Source of the DNA: Phytopseudomonas daroniae | GTDB lineage: Bacteria > Pseudomonadota > Gammaproteobacteria > Pseudomonadales > Pseudomonadaceae | Assembly: GCF_004327285.1 (NCBI RefSeq) | Contig: NZ_QJUI01000033.1 | Location: 1-35,231 of the forward strand | Direction of reading: 5' to 3' | Length of the DNA stretch: 35,231 nt | In this document: positions 8,435 to 17,278 of the stretch, in pieces | Layout of the letters: each line of letters begins with the position of its first letter | Position numbering within the stretch: position 1 is the stretch's first letter | Position numbers and translations under genes: made by a program | The notes under the pieces: generated by a model | Told to the model about the DNA's origin: nothing | What the model saw: the letters and a program-made list of their open reading frames with translations, nothing else | Databases searched by the model: none

Positions 8435-8642
8435 TATCGAGGCTCCGGAAGCGGAAAACCGGCTGACGGCCTGTGGCAGTCAGCCGAAGCTGGGCGCGGA
8501 GGGTCGCACGGCCACAGTTCTGATGCCAATAACTGTTGGCTTTACATTACAAAGAACTCACAAGCATTTGTAATTAATGGCTTTTTATAAGCCATAAGAA
8601 GCTCTGTTATGCTGCGGCCCCCACGTTCTGCAGGTTCACACC
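8435..8642. promoter_or_regulatory. divergent promoter region between mltF2 and tatD
   Basis: This 208-bp intergenic region has an AT-rich pocket at 8520-8615. It holds three small inverted repeats: gccaa/ttggc (8525-8529/8536-8540), attacaaa/tttgtaat (8546-8553/8567-8574) and atggctt/aagccat (8578-8584/8589-8595). TATGCT (8608-8613) could be a -10 for tatD, but the -35 is poor. It presumably carries both promoters. No regulator is identified. Confidence 0.4.
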
Positions 8643-9506
8643 ATGCAACTCATCGACATCGGCGTCAATCTGACCCACGCAAGCTTCAATGATCAGCGCC
8701 AGGCTTTGCTCGAACGAGCCTTCAACGCGGGCATTTGCCAATTGGTGCTGACCGGCACCAGCCTGGCTGAAAGCCATCATGCGCTGAGCCTGTGCCGACA
8801 GTTGGATGAGAGCGGAGAACGGCTGTTCAGCACTGCCGGTGTGCATCCCCACGACGCCAAGAACTGGAATAGCGACGACACGCGACGCCTGCGCGCCCTG
8901 CTGATCGAGCCCCAGGTGCGAGCCGTGGGTGAATGTGGCCTGGATTTCAACCGAGACTTCTCGCCGCGGCCTCAGCAGGAAAAAGCCCTGGAGGAGCAGC
9001 TCAGCCTGGCGGTAGACCTGCAGATGCCGGTATTCCTGCACGAGCGCGACGCCCATCCCCGCTTCGTGCAGATACTGCGCAATTACCGCGACCGCCTGCC
9101 TGCAGCGGTCGTGCATTGTTTCACCGGCGAGCAACGCGCCCTGTTCGATTATCTGGATCTGGATCTGCACATCGGCATCACGGGCTGGATCTGCGATGAA
9201 CGTCGCGGCGCTCATCTGCATCCCCTGGTCAGAGAAATTCCTGCTGGCCGCCTGATGCTGGAAAGCGATGCCCCCTATCTGCTTCCACGCAGCCTGCGGC
9301 CGAAGCCGAAAAGCGGCCGTAACGAGCCCGCCTACCTGGGTGAGGTACTGCGTGAAGTGGCGCTGCACCGCCGAGAGCCGGAAGACCAGGTCGCCAGGCA
9401 CACCACCGCCTGCGCACGCTCCTTTTTCGGCTTGCCCTCGATCGTCGAGCAGGCTGACGAGCAGGAGATCGACTCCCCCTCAAGCCTGAGCGATCGCCGC
9501 CGTTAA
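8643..9506 (+). CDS. tatD: TatD family metal-dependent DNase
   Basis: The 287-aa protein is a TatD-type TIM-barrel hydrolase. It begins MQLIDIGVNLTHASF, the TatD form of the first metal motif, and shows GECGLDF, FLHERDAH, VVHCFTGE and LMLESDAPYLLPRSL, which carry the Glu, His and Asp metal ligands. The family has 3'-5' exonuclease activity and is linked to DNA repair and oxidative stress. The acidic/basic tail after about residue 268 is longer than the core needs. The ATG at 8643 has a weak site (CAGG, 8 nt upstream). It is divergent from mltF2. Confidence 0.92.
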   Translation: MQLIDIGVNLTHASFNDQRQALLERAFNAGICQLVLTGTSLAESHHALSLCRQLDESGERLFSTAGVHPHDAKNWNSDDTRRLRALLIEPQVRAVGECGLDFNRDFSPRPQQEKALEEQLSLAVDLQMPVFLHERDAHPRFVQILRNYRDRLPAAVVHCFTGEQRALFDYLDLDLHIGITGWICDERRGAHLHPLVREIPAGRLMLESDAPYLLPRSLRPKPKSGRNEPAYLGEVLREVALHRREPEDQVARHTTACARSFFGLPSIVEQADEQEIDSPSSLSDRRR

Positions 9507-9616
9507 CCTGGGGGCAACCGCATCGCTTCCGGAGTCGTTCGAAACCGACTTTCATGTGGCCATTGATTCACATCAACGGATCGATACGTGGCCCGTGAAA
9601 CAATGATGGCGCCTTG

Positions 9617-9885
9617 CCAGGGTCTGTTGCCGTTTCAGCACAAGCCGCGTTGCTGCGAGAAATCTCACCAGGCTAGGCGGAGGACGCAGGGAATGGCGTT
9701 CCCTTTTCAAGTCCTCCAACAACGCATGGTGAGATTTCCCGCGCAACCCGAAGGGCCGGGCCCGTTTTGTCGCGATGCTGCGTTTCTCGCCGGCTCATTT
9801 GGCCAGCCAAACTTCGCGGCTCGTGCCTTGCCTCGCGGCAAAACGGGCTCCGGCGCGGTCGTGCTGAAACGGCAACAGACCCTAG
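9617..9885. repeat. 269-bp nested palindromic repeat with 25-bp terminal inverted repeats
   Basis: The terminal repeats 9617-9641 and 9861-9885 match at 24 of 25 positions (core agggtctgttgccgtttc). Inside lie two further palindromes. The first pairs gaaatctcacca (9659-9670) with tggtgagatttc (9727-9738), ggaggac (9679-9685) with gtcctcc (9711-9717), and agggaa (9688-9693) with ttccct (9699-9704). The second pairs 9758-9774 with 9834-9850 (15 of 17) around tttggccagccaaa (9798-9811). There is no credible coding. The end sequence recurs at 33081-33102. This looks like a MITE or large REP-type element; no clear target duplication is seen. Confidence 0.85.
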
Positions 9886-9912
9886 CCTCATTCATGTCGA
9901 GAGCAGAAAAAC

Positions 9913-11397
9913 ATGCCCGTCTGGATTCGCGATGTATCCCTGAAACACAAGTTCTGGGCGGTCAATGCCGTCGCGTTCTTCACCACCCTGTTGCTCGTCC
10001 TGTTCGCCATGCTTCAGGAGCAGGACACCTTTGCCCAGGCGGCCCGCGAAGGAGCGGACAAACAGGCGCGCCTGATCGCCGCCTGGCCAGCCGAAGGTGA
10101 GCTGCCTGGCAGCGCCGGCCTGATCCTGTTCACGGCGAGTGAACCGCCACGCCTGCCAGGCAATGTGGACGCCGGCGCATTGCGTAACGCGCGCGGCTGG
10201 ATCGATCTCGCCCACGACGGAGTGTTCGGCAGCGATCCGCTGATCGGCGCCCAGGTTCTCGAACACGGCAACGACAAGCGCGTGGCGGTACCGGCATACG
10301 GCCGCAGTCTGGCCCAGGTGTTCGCCGAGCGTGCCGGCAGCTACGCGCTGACGGTCGCCCTGCTGATGCTCGCCCTGCTCGGCGCCTCGCAGGTTCTGAT
10401 CCGCTTCCTGCTCACCCACCTCAACACCCTCAAGGACGTCATGCTGCACGTGGAGAAGAACGGCGACCTGTCGGCACGCGTTCCCTTGCAGAGCCGTGAC
10501 GAAGTCGGGCAGATGGCCGGCGCCTTCAATGCCATGCAGGACGGCTACCAGCGTGTCGTCGGTACGGTCATCCAGGCGGCATCGAGGCTGGATGACGGCA
10601 CCGCACGTCTGGCGCGAAGCATGAAAGACGTGCGCCAGGGCATGCTCGGCCAGCAGAGCGAAACCGATCAGGCCGCCACCGCTATCAACGAGATGTCGAC
10701 CACCGTGCATCACATCGCCGAGCATGCGGCGACTACCCGTGACCAGTCGCAGACCGCCGACCAGCTCGCCGGCGCCGGGCAGGTGGTGGTCAGCCGTGTA
10801 GTGCACTCCATCACCGGCCTTTCCAGCGGCGTCCAGCAGACGGCGACGATGATCCAGCAGGTCGCCGGCGACAGCCAGAAGATCAGCGGTGTGGTGAACG
10901 TCATCCATGGCATCGCCGAACAGACCAACCTGCTGGCCCTCAACGCCGCCATCGAGGCAGCCCGCGCCGGCGAAATGGGTCGCGGTTTCGCCGTGGTGGC
11001 CGATGAAGTGCGCAACCTGGCCAAACGCGTGCAGGACTCCACCGACGAGATCACCAGCATGATCGGCACGCTGCAAGCGGGCACCCGCGATGCAGTGGAG
11101 TTCATGCAGGAAAGCTCGCTGAAGGCCGACGATTGCGTACAGGCCGCTCACGAAGCTGGTGAGGCCCTGGCTGCAATTACAGGCGCCGTGGCGCAGATGC
11201 GTGAGAGCAACACGCAGATCGCCGTTGCTGCCGAACAGCAGAGTCAGGTGGCCGAGGAAATGACCCGGTCGGTGGTGGGCATTCGCGATGTCACCGAGCG
11301 CACGGTTCAGCAGACCCTGGAATCGGCCACCACCAGCAGCGAACTGGCAGAACTGGCGGGCGAGCTATCGCGGGCCATCCGCCAGCTCAAACCCTAG
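9913..11397 (+). CDS. methyl-accepting chemotaxis protein, short periplasmic domain
   Basis: The 494-aa chemoreceptor has TM1 at about 13-33, a periplasmic ligand-binding region of only about 110 residues, TM2 at about 143-165, HAMP at about 166-218 and a cytoplasmic signalling domain. The conserved hairpin tip IAEQTNLLALNAAIEAARAG is at about 334-353 and binds CheA/CheW. The ligand cannot be predicted. There is no C-terminal pentapeptide for CheR/CheB tethering. The ATG at 9913 has only a modest ribosome site. It is separated from tatD by the long palindromic repeat, so it probably has its own promoter close to or inside that repeat. Confidence 0.92.
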   Translation: MPVWIRDVSLKHKFWAVNAVAFFTTLLLVLFAMLQEQDTFAQAAREGADKQARLIAAWPAEGELPGSAGLILFTASEPPRLPGNVDAGALRNARGWIDLAHDGVFGSDPLIGAQVLEHGNDKRVAVPAYGRSLAQVFAERAGSYALTVALLMLALLGASQVLIRFLLTHLNTLKDVMLHVEKNGDLSARVPLQSRDEVGQMAGAFNAMQDGYQRVVGTVIQAASRLDDGTARLARSMKDVRQGMLGQQSETDQAATAINEMSTTVHHIAEHAATTRDQSQTADQLAGAGQVVVSRVVHSITGLSSGVQQTATMIQQVAGDSQKISGVVNVIHGIAEQTNLLALNAAIEAARAGEMGRGFAVVADEVRNLAKRVQDSTDEITSMIGTLQAGTRDAVEFMQESSLKADDCVQAAHEAGEALAAITGAVAQMRESNTQIAVAAEQQSQVAEEMTRSVVGIRDVTERTVQQTLESATTSSELAELAGELSRAIRQLKP

Positions 11398-11455
11398 GAG
11401 CCTGTCGGCTCCTAGTAATGGAACGATGCGTGCAGATAGCATAAAAGCTATCTGC
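11394..11455 (+). terminator. two consecutive perfect hairpins after the chemoreceptor gene
   Basis: The first hairpin (11394-11415) has 9-bp arms starting ctaggagcc with a TGTC loop and includes the stop codon of the chemoreceptor gene. The second (11432-11455) pairs gcagatagc with gctatctgc around ATAAAA. Neither is followed by a T-tract, so they may stabilise the 3' end or terminate weakly rather than be standard intrinsic terminators. Confidence 0.5.
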
Positions 11456-11529
11456 CACATAGGAGGGATCAATTCGCTGCCCCGCATCGAGCGCCATAGA
11501 CTGGGCTCATCTGATGCAGGAGATCTCTC

Positions 11530-11754
11530 ATGAACACGCAAACCGCTCCCCTCGCCCGCTCAAGCAGCGTTGAATCGCTCGACATGCCATTGCTGGCCAT
11601 CGCCTTGCCGCTGCTGCTGGTGTCGCTTGCCCTGGCTGGCAGTGGCACAGCCCCTCTGGCGCTGCTGTTGTCCGGGTTGGGCGCCATCGCCGCCTATGCC
11701 CTGGCACGCCAGGCGCTGGTGCCGACAACTCAGCCGAACACCGTGACCGTCTGA
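11530..11754 (+). CDS. small hydrophobic membrane protein, function unknown
   Basis: The 74-aa protein has a polar N-terminus (about 1-18) and two closely spaced hydrophobic segments (about 20-37 and 41-60: LALLLSGLGAIAAYALA). Start ATG at 11530 has a strong CAGGAGA site 6-7 nt upstream, which supports expression. I recognise no family. Its 3' end overlaps the convergent thioesterase gene by 25 bp, so the last eight codons are shared antisense. It could be a stress or envelope micropeptide. Confidence 0.6.
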   Translation: MNTQTAPLARSSSVESLDMPLLAIALPLLLVSLALAGSGTAPLALLLSGLGAIAAYALARQALVPTTQPNTVTV

Positions 11755-12527
11755 CGGCTGATGGCCAGCAGCTCACCGCTGGGCGTCCAGAGTGCAGCCG
11801 CGACATGCCCGTACCCGTCGCGGGCATGCTCGATTTCCGCGCGGTAAAGGCACCATTGATCAGAAGTAACCGAGACCATCGGCTGGATGAACTCGATCGT
11901 CCAGGTCAGCGAACTGCCGGGCGCAGGCCCTTTAAGCAGCGACAGCACCGCCGGTGGCCAGGCATCGACCAGACCCAGCAGATGCGCTTCATCGAGGATC
12001 TCGACCCGTTCCTGATCGCGAAAGCGCACCCAGCCTCCCATCTCGCGCGACTGAGTGCCACTGAATGGCAAGCCGCCCAGCCCCCAACGCATTGCCAGTT
12101 GGCGAGTAAATTCCGGCGTGACCTGAGGGATATAAGGCAGTTCCTGACTGCTCTCCACGGCCTTGATGGTGGGCGCCGGTTGCGCGTCGACCTTGATCGA
12201 AGAGGAGCGTGGCGCACCGAAGCTGCCCTGCACCAATGCCACCACCGCGCCATTCTGTACCGCACGCCCCAATACCTGGCTGACAGCCTTGCCCTCGCGC
12301 AACACCTCAGCCTCGAAGCGCGTTGCGACACCAGACTCCACCGGCCCGACGAAGGTGATCGCCAACGACCGTGGTGGACGCTCCGCTGGCACCTTACCGC
12401 GCATCACGGCATAGACCAGTGCAGCCACCACACCACCAAAGCTGGCGCGGCCCTGGCCCCAGTTCTGGGGAATCGATAGCGCCTCGGGCGTGCGCTGCAC
12501 TTCTTCCAGCAGTTCAAAGAAATCCAT
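11730..12527 (-). CDS. acyl-CoA thioesterase family protein (double hotdog, TesB-like)
   Basis: The 265-aa protein has the length and layout of tandem hotdog-fold thioesterases. An N-terminal hotdog covers about 5-125 (RASFGGVVAALVYAVM, then RSLAITFVGPVESG) and a C-terminal one about 135-265 (LTWTIEFIQPM, then GYGHVAAALWTPSGELLAISRQ). Family members hydrolyse acyl-CoA thioesters in the cytoplasm; chain-length preference is unknown. The ATG at 12527 has a perfect GGAGG 5 nt upstream, and upstream in-frame codons to 12608 are rejected for that reason. It lies 105 bp downstream of the CHAD gene. Confidence 0.85.
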   Translation of the reverse strand: MDFFELLEEVQRTPEALSIPQNWGQGRASFGGVVAALVYAVMRGKVPAERPPRSLAITFVGPVESGVATRFEAEVLREGKAVSQVLGRAVQNGAVVALVQGSFGAPRSSSIKVDAQPAPTIKAVESSQELPYIPQVTPEFTRQLAMRWGLGGLPFSGTQSREMGGWVRFRDQERVEILDEAHLLGLVDAWPPAVLSLLKGPAPGSSLTWTIEFIQPMVSVTSDQWCLYRAEIEHARDGYGHVAAALWTPSGELLAISRQTVTVFG

Positions 12528-12632
12528 ACTCACCTCCGGACAGGTCAGCCAGATAGTAAGAGACTCGCTCCCCCTCAGCGAGCCTGAGACACACGCCAGT
12601 TCGGTCATTTGTCAGCAGAAATGCAGCCGCGC

Positions 12633-13394
12633 TCATTCGAGCGCAGCGAGCAGACGCGCCTGAATCACGTCAGCCGACTGTTCGGCCTCCTGCATGGAGC
12701 GCCGCCACGACGCCTCGAACACTTGCAGATCCGCCTCTCGCTCTGCCTTTGCCAACCACTGCAGGTGATCATGCCAATCACCGAGAACCGCCTGCCCCTT
12801 TTTCAGCAGGCGGACTTGTTCGGCGGACAGCGGCGAAAGCTGCGGGTACGCCTCCGCCGTGTAGCGCACACGTTTGATCAGCAGACGGATGCGATGGCGA
12901 TCGTGCTCATCATCGCGCAGGGCCTCTACCAGGCGCGCACGCTGCTTGCGCAGGTAGCGCCTGACCTGCTTGTGCAGGTCGTCCAGTTGACCACTCGCCT
13001 GCTGCCGAATCAGCTCCTGCGGCCAGTCGTCCAGCGCACGAAACAGCGCTGGCAGCGCGCGGCTGGCGAGCAGCAGCTTATCCCCCCGCGCCCGCTCGGA
13101 GATTCGCCTGTCGGCAGCGACATGCCCACCCTGCTGCCTTAACGTATCGATCAATACCTCAAGATCCCGTAACGGCCCGCTCAGACGCCCCAGCTCAGCG
13201 GCACGCTGCTGCAGCGGATCGCTGCCGGCCGCGCCCTTGAGTGGTTTCAGCAAGCTACGCAACCTGCGCAAGCACACCCGCAGGTCGTGCAGCGCCTCGC
13301 CATCGGTTCTGGCCTGCAGACGCTCGCGACAGGCGTAGAGCGCTACCTGCAAACGCAGCACTTCGCTGCGCAAATCACCGACGAAACCACTCAT
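12633..13394 (-). CDS. CHAD domain protein (polyphosphate-binding helical protein)
   Basis: The 253-aa protein is almost entirely helical with regularly spaced Arg and His, including ALHDLRVCLRRLRSLLKPLKG and HRIRLLIKRVRYTAEAYPQLS, the hallmark basic helices of CHAD domains (residues about 5-245). CHAD proteins bind polyphosphate through these basic faces and often localise to polyphosphate granules. No CYTH triphosphatase domain is fused. The ATG at 13394 has AGGAG 8 nt upstream; a GTG at 13397 directly before it is equally possible. The gene starts 22 bp after the TgpA stop, so it is probably the last gene of the MoxR-DUF58-TgpA operon. Confidence 0.87.
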   Translation of the reverse strand: MSGFVGDLRSEVLRLQVALYACRERLQARTDGEALHDLRVCLRRLRSLLKPLKGAAGSDPLQQRAAELGRLSGPLRDLEVLIDTLRQQGGHVAADRRISERARGDKLLLASRALPALFRALDDWPQELIRQQASGQLDDLHKQVRRYLRKQRARLVEALRDDEHDRHRIRLLIKRVRYTAEAYPQLSPLSAEQVRLLKKGQAVLGDWHDHLQWLAKAEREADLQVFEASWRRSMQEAEQSADVIQARLLAALE

Positions 13395-13416
13395 CACGGG
13401 TACTCCTGGAAACCAT

Positions 13417-15411
13417 TCAATGGGTTCGACTCCAACGCCACGGCAATTGGCGGCGAAGCGCGTTCAGCTGTTGGAGTAGTGTTGTGGTGGATATGTTCTG
13501 TCCTGCATAACGCTGCGCCTCATAGGCCTGCACGAAGGCATTGATGGCATCGGCCTGCCCGGGCAGTGCCTGCACGGCACGCGCCGCGAAAGCCCTTGGC
13601 CCCTCGCCGGTATGGCGCTGCACGCCATGCTGCGCCAGCAGGCGCTCGAAGCGCAGGAACACCCGCAGCAGCGGATCACGCTCGGCGCGCCACGGCTTGA
13701 ACAGCCACAACGACAGCAGCCCCAGTAGCAAGCCGCCACCGCCCACCAACGCCAGTATCAGGCGGCTGGCATCGACTTGACCGAACCAGCGCTGCAGCAG
13801 TTCGAACTGCTGGGCGCCCTGATAGCCCAGCACCCAGCGCTGCCAGCCGTAATTGAGATCATCCCAGGCCAGGCGCAGCTCGTTCAGCCAGGTCAGGTTG
13901 CGGTAACGCAGTGGCGAAAACGGCGAGTCGGCAAGGAAACTCTGCTCGCCCGCCAGCGCCTGCTCCAGGCCCTGCTCGATGCGTTCGGGGGCAACCTGAA
14001 AGGTCGGATCTACGCTCGTCCAGCCCTTTTCCGGCTGCCAGTACTCGACCCAGGCATGAGCATCGAACTGGCGTACCTGAACATAATCGCCGTTGCTACT
14101 CAGCTCGCCGCCCTGATAACCGGCGACCACACGACTGGGAATGCCGGCGGCGCGTAATACGAAGGTCATGGCGCCCGCGTAATGGGCGCAGAACCCGCTG
14201 CGCGTATCGAAGAGGAACTCGTCGATGGAGTCGGCACCCAATGGCACCGGGCGCAAGGTATAGACATAGGGCTGGCGATTGAAGTGACTCAGCAGTGCCG
14301 CGACCAACTGCTCGTCTTCTGGGTACTGTTGACGCAACGCCTCGGCCCACGCGCGGCTGCGCGAGTCGCCATCGGGCGGCAGACGCAGCCAGGTCTGCAT
14401 GCCGCTCTGGCGTGCCTGCGGCTCGCGAACTGCCTGGGGCCAGGAGCTGACGCTATAGAGCAGCACACGATCCACCGGCCGGCGGTGCTGCAGGCGGAAG
14501 TCGCCCATCTGTCGCGTGCCCTGCAGATCGGTCTGCGCTACGTCGAGGGCGAACAGCCAGGGCCGGGTGGTCGGCTGCATTACGATGCTATAGCGCAATT
14601 CCTGTCCGCGCGGCTGCCATTGCGGCGGCGGCGAGAACTGCGCAGCCGGTGATTGCGACCAGCGCCGCCCATCGAACTGATCGAGCGTCAGCGCACGCCA
14701 GTACAACTCGTTGCGCGGTGGCACCTCACCTTCGAAGCTGGCGCGAAACGCCAGCTCACCGGAGCGGGTCAGTTCGGCGATATCCCCCGGTGCCATGCTG
14801 TCGGCGAGGCCGGTGACCGCCCCGCGCTCATTGGGCACCGGCAGTGACCACAGCGGCCCCAGCCGTGGAAAGAACAGAAACAGCAGCAACATCAATGGCA
14901 GTGCCTGCAGCAACAGGCTGGCCGACAAGCGAAGCGTGCGCCATGGGCGTGTCGCCGTACCGCTCTGCTGTAAACCGATCAGCGCCGCCAGCAAGGCACA
15001 GACCGGTAGCAGGCTGAAAAGCGCGACCAGAATGCTGTCGTCGAACAGATACCCGGTCACCACCACGAAGAAACCGAGGAAGATCAGCACCAGCGCATCG
15101 CGTCGCGTGCGCATCTCCAAAAGCTTGAGAATGAACGCAGCGATCAGCAGCACTACGCCGCCATCCAGCCCGACCAGCGTGCCACGGGAGAGGAACACGC
15201 CGAGCGCAGCTACAACGATCAAACCGATTCGCAGCGGCAGCGTGGGATAACCGGCACGCATGCGGAAGATCTGTACCCGCCAGAATGCGCAGCCGAGCCA
15301 CAGGCCGATCACCCACAAGGGTAAATGGCCCAAATGCGGCACGATCACCAATGCTTGCGCCACCAGCAGCCAGGTCAGGCTGATGCGCGGAATACCCTGG
15401 ATAGCGCTCAT
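13417..15411 (-). CDS. tgpA: membrane-anchored transglutaminase-like protein TgpA
   Basis: The 664-aa protein has six or seven transmembrane helices in its first ~190 residues, a periplasmic transglutaminase-like domain, one more helix at about 550-575 and a C-terminal cytoplasmic tail. The catalytic triad is visible as Cys408 (RSGFCAHYAGAM), His452 (FDAHAWVEYW) and Asp468 (TSVDPT). P. aeruginosa TgpA has the same spacing and has been reported essential for viability. The reaction in the cell is not settled; a cell-envelope role is assumed. I chose the ATG at 15411 because it overlaps the DUF58 stop (ATGA), implying translational coupling. Confidence 0.93.
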   Translation of the reverse strand: MSAIQGIPRISLTWLLVAQALVIVPHLGHLPLWVIGLWLGCAFWRVQIFRMRAGYPTLPLRIGLIVVAALGVFLSRGTLVGLDGGVVLLIAAFILKLLEMRTRRDALVLIFLGFFVVVTGYLFDDSILVALFSLLPVCALLAALIGLQQSGTATRPWRTLRLSASLLLQALPLMLLLFLFFPRLGPLWSLPVPNERGAVTGLADSMAPGDIAELTRSGELAFRASFEGEVPPRNELYWRALTLDQFDGRRWSQSPAAQFSPPPQWQPRGQELRYSIVMQPTTRPWLFALDVAQTDLQGTRQMGDFRLQHRRPVDRVLLYSVSSWPQAVREPQARQSGMQTWLRLPPDGDSRSRAWAEALRQQYPEDEQLVAALLSHFNRQPYVYTLRPVPLGADSIDEFLFDTRSGFCAHYAGAMTFVLRAAGIPSRVVAGYQGGELSSNGDYVQVRQFDAHAWVEYWQPEKGWTSVDPTFQVAPERIEQGLEQALAGEQSFLADSPFSPLRYRNLTWLNELRLAWDDLNYGWQRWVLGYQGAQQFELLQRWFGQVDASRLILALVGGGGLLLGLLSLWLFKPWRAERDPLLRVFLRFERLLAQHGVQRHTGEGPRAFAARAVQALPGQADAINAFVQAYEAQRYAGQNISTTTLLQQLNALRRQLPWRWSRTH

Positions 15412-16364
15412 GCGCTGACTCCATGTAACGCCAGGGCCCGCAAGCATTGCTCGCGATGACGCTCACCAATATCCGCCGCAAACGCACTGCCCGGCAAATG
15501 CAGAGCAAACGGCTGCTGGCGCTCGGAAAGCACCAGCACCCAGTGACAAAGCAGCGATAGCCGGCTCTCCAGATCACCGCTGAGCACATCGAAATCCAGC
15601 AGCAGGTCGCGCCCGCTCTGGGCAGCGAAATCCTTGACCAGCAAGCCCTGGCCTCGCGAATAGGCTTTCCAGTGCAAACGTTTACGCGAGTCACCCGGCT
15701 GATAGGTACGCAGGCCCTGAAAGTCGTCGCTGCCCTGCCCCTGGGTCAGATGCCCAGGCTCCTGATCATCCTCGCTTCCCCCGGCAGCCAGCGGTAACTC
15801 GCCCTCCAGGGGACGTGGATAAACCAACACCGACTGATCCAGATCGATCAGACTCCAGGCCACCAGCAGGCCCAGAGGAAAGCGGCTTTCCACACGCAGC
15901 CGGTCTGGGCGCAGCCAGCCACGGCGTTCGGTGGGCAAGCTCAGCTCACATTCGGCAGCGCCGCCAGCAGCGACATCCTGCTGCAGCGTGTCTGCAGGCG
16001 GCCAGCCTAACGCGACGGCCTCATGGGCCCGCCCACGGCTTTCCAGACGTACCCGCAGACGTGCCTGTTCGCCGGCGAACACCGCCCCGGCACCACCAGC
16101 GTGCAGCACCAGCCCGGCCAGGTTGCGATAGGTATGCAGGATGGCCACCACGAACACCGAGGCCAGCAGAAAGGTCAGCGCATAGGCCAGGCTGCTCTGG
16201 TAATTGATTGCCGCCAGCAGCATCACCAGCAGCGCCACGATAAAAGCCAGACCGACACGCGTCGGCAGGATGAAGATGCGGCGCTGGTTGAGCTGAATAC
16301 TGGCGGCAGCCGGAATGCGCCTGACCAGCCAGCGGCTCCTGCGCTGTTTGAATGCACTCGTCAA
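15408..16364 (-). CDS. DUF58 domain protein of the MoxR-TgpA cluster
   Basis: The protein (318 aa) has two adjacent membrane helices (IFILPTRVGLAFIVALLVML and the next ~25 residues), an extracytoplasmic beta-rich region, and a DUF58 motif in FQGLRTYQPGDSRKRLHWKAYSRGQGLLVKDF. DUF58 proteins sit with MoxR ATPases and are thought to assemble or activate partner proteins; the biochemical role is unknown. The start is uncertain. A TTG at 16364 overlaps the MoxR stop (TTGA) and has GAGG 10 nt upstream; a GTG at 16391 would give 327 aa without a clear ribosome site. It overlaps tgpA by 4 bp. Confidence 0.87.
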   Translation of the reverse strand: MTSAFKQRRSRWLVRRIPAAASIQLNQRRIFILPTRVGLAFIVALLVMLLAAINYQSSLAYALTFLLASVFVVAILHTYRNLAGLVLHAGGAGAVFAGEQARLRVRLESRGRAHEAVALGWPPADTLQQDVAAGGAAECELSLPTERRGWLRPDRLRVESRFPLGLLVAWSLIDLDQSVLVYPRPLEGELPLAAGGSEDDQEPGHLTQGQGSDDFQGLRTYQPGDSRKRLHWKAYSRGQGLLVKDFAAQSGRDLLLDFDVLSGDLESRLSLLCHWVLVLSERQQPFALHLPGSAFAADIGERHREQCLRALALHGVSA

Positions 16365-17278
16365 AGTGCAGGAACCTCGCGCAGCAGCCACTGCACCAGT
16401 GCCCCGCCGCCATGCCCGGCCGGGTCGGCCTGATCACGCAACCGGTGGCCGGCCACCGACGGCAATACCGCCTGCACATCCTCGGGAATCACGTAATCGC
16501 GCTGAGACAGCAGCGCCCAGGCACGCGCCGCCGCCAGCAATGCCAGACTGCCCCGTGGCGACAGGCCCCAGGCGAACTGCGGCTGGGTACGCGTGGCCTC
16601 GACCAGACGCAATACGTAGTCGACCAGCGCATCGCTGACCCGAACTTTCGGCACCTCGGCCTGCAGTTTTGCCAGTTCGGCATGATTGAGCACCGCATCC
16701 AGAGTTGGCAGCACCGAACGGCGTGGTTCACCGAGCAGCAGCGCCTTCTCCGCCGCACGGGCCGGATAGCCAAGTGACAGACGCATGAGGAATCGATCCA
16801 GTTGCGACTCTGGCAAGGCGAAGGTGCCGCTCTGGCTGATCGGGTTCTGCGTGGCGATGACGAAGAACGGATCCGGCAGTGGCCGGGTTGCCCCTTCGAT
16901 GGTCACCTGCCCCTCCTCCATGGCCTCCAGCAGCGCACTCTGGCTCTTCGGCGTGGCGCGGTTGATTTCATCGGCCAGCACCAGCTCGGCGAAGATCGGC
17001 CCGGGATGAAAAAGGAATTGCCCGGTGTCCTTGTCGAACACCGAGGTGCCGAGGATGTCGCCCGGCAGCAGATCCGAGGTGAACTGAACACGTTGGAAGC
17101 TCAGGCCCAGCACCTTGGCCAGCGCGTGGCTGAGGGTGGTCTTGCCCATGCCTGGGAGATCCTCGATCAACAGATGGCCGCGCGCCAACAGGCAGGTCAG
17201 CGCCAGGCGCACCTGCGCCTCCTTGCCGAGCAGCACTTGGTTGACGGTGTCCAGGCAGGCGTCCAGTTTCGTGTGCAT
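16361..17278 (-). CDS. MoxR family AAA+ ATPase
   Basis: The 305-aa ATPase has Walker A DLPGMGKTT (about 40-48), Walker B LVLADEINRA with Asp103-Glu104, sensor 1 in FVIATQNPISQSGTFALPE, and the C-terminal AAA lid. MoxR proteins act as chaperone-like ATPases that activate or assemble partners, usually encoded beside DUF58 proteins. Here it leads a minus-strand operon with DUF58, TgpA and probably CHAD. The ATG at 17278 follows an AAGGAG site 7 nt upstream. An in-frame extension to 17332 is not supported. Confidence 0.93.
   Translation of the reverse strand: MHTKLDACLDTVNQVLLGKEAQVRLALTCLLARGHLLIEDLPGMGKTTLSHALAKVLGLSFQRVQFTSDLLPGDILGTSVFDKDTGQFLFHPGPIFAELVLADEINRATPKSQSALLEAMEEGQVTIEGATRPLPDPFFVIATQNPISQSGTFALPESQLDRFLMRLSLGYPARAAEKALLLGEPRRSVLPTLDAVLNHAELAKLQAEVPKVRVSDALVDYVLRLVEATRTQPQFAWGLSPRGSLALLAAARAWALLSQRDYVIPEDVQAVLPSVAGHRLRDQADPAGHGGGALVQWLLREVPAL

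Noticed and set aside
9588..10100. 170-codon open frame across the palindromic repeat and into the chemoreceptor gene
   Set aside because: It lies in an inverted-repeat element with no domain or sensible composition, and runs into another frame of the real gene.
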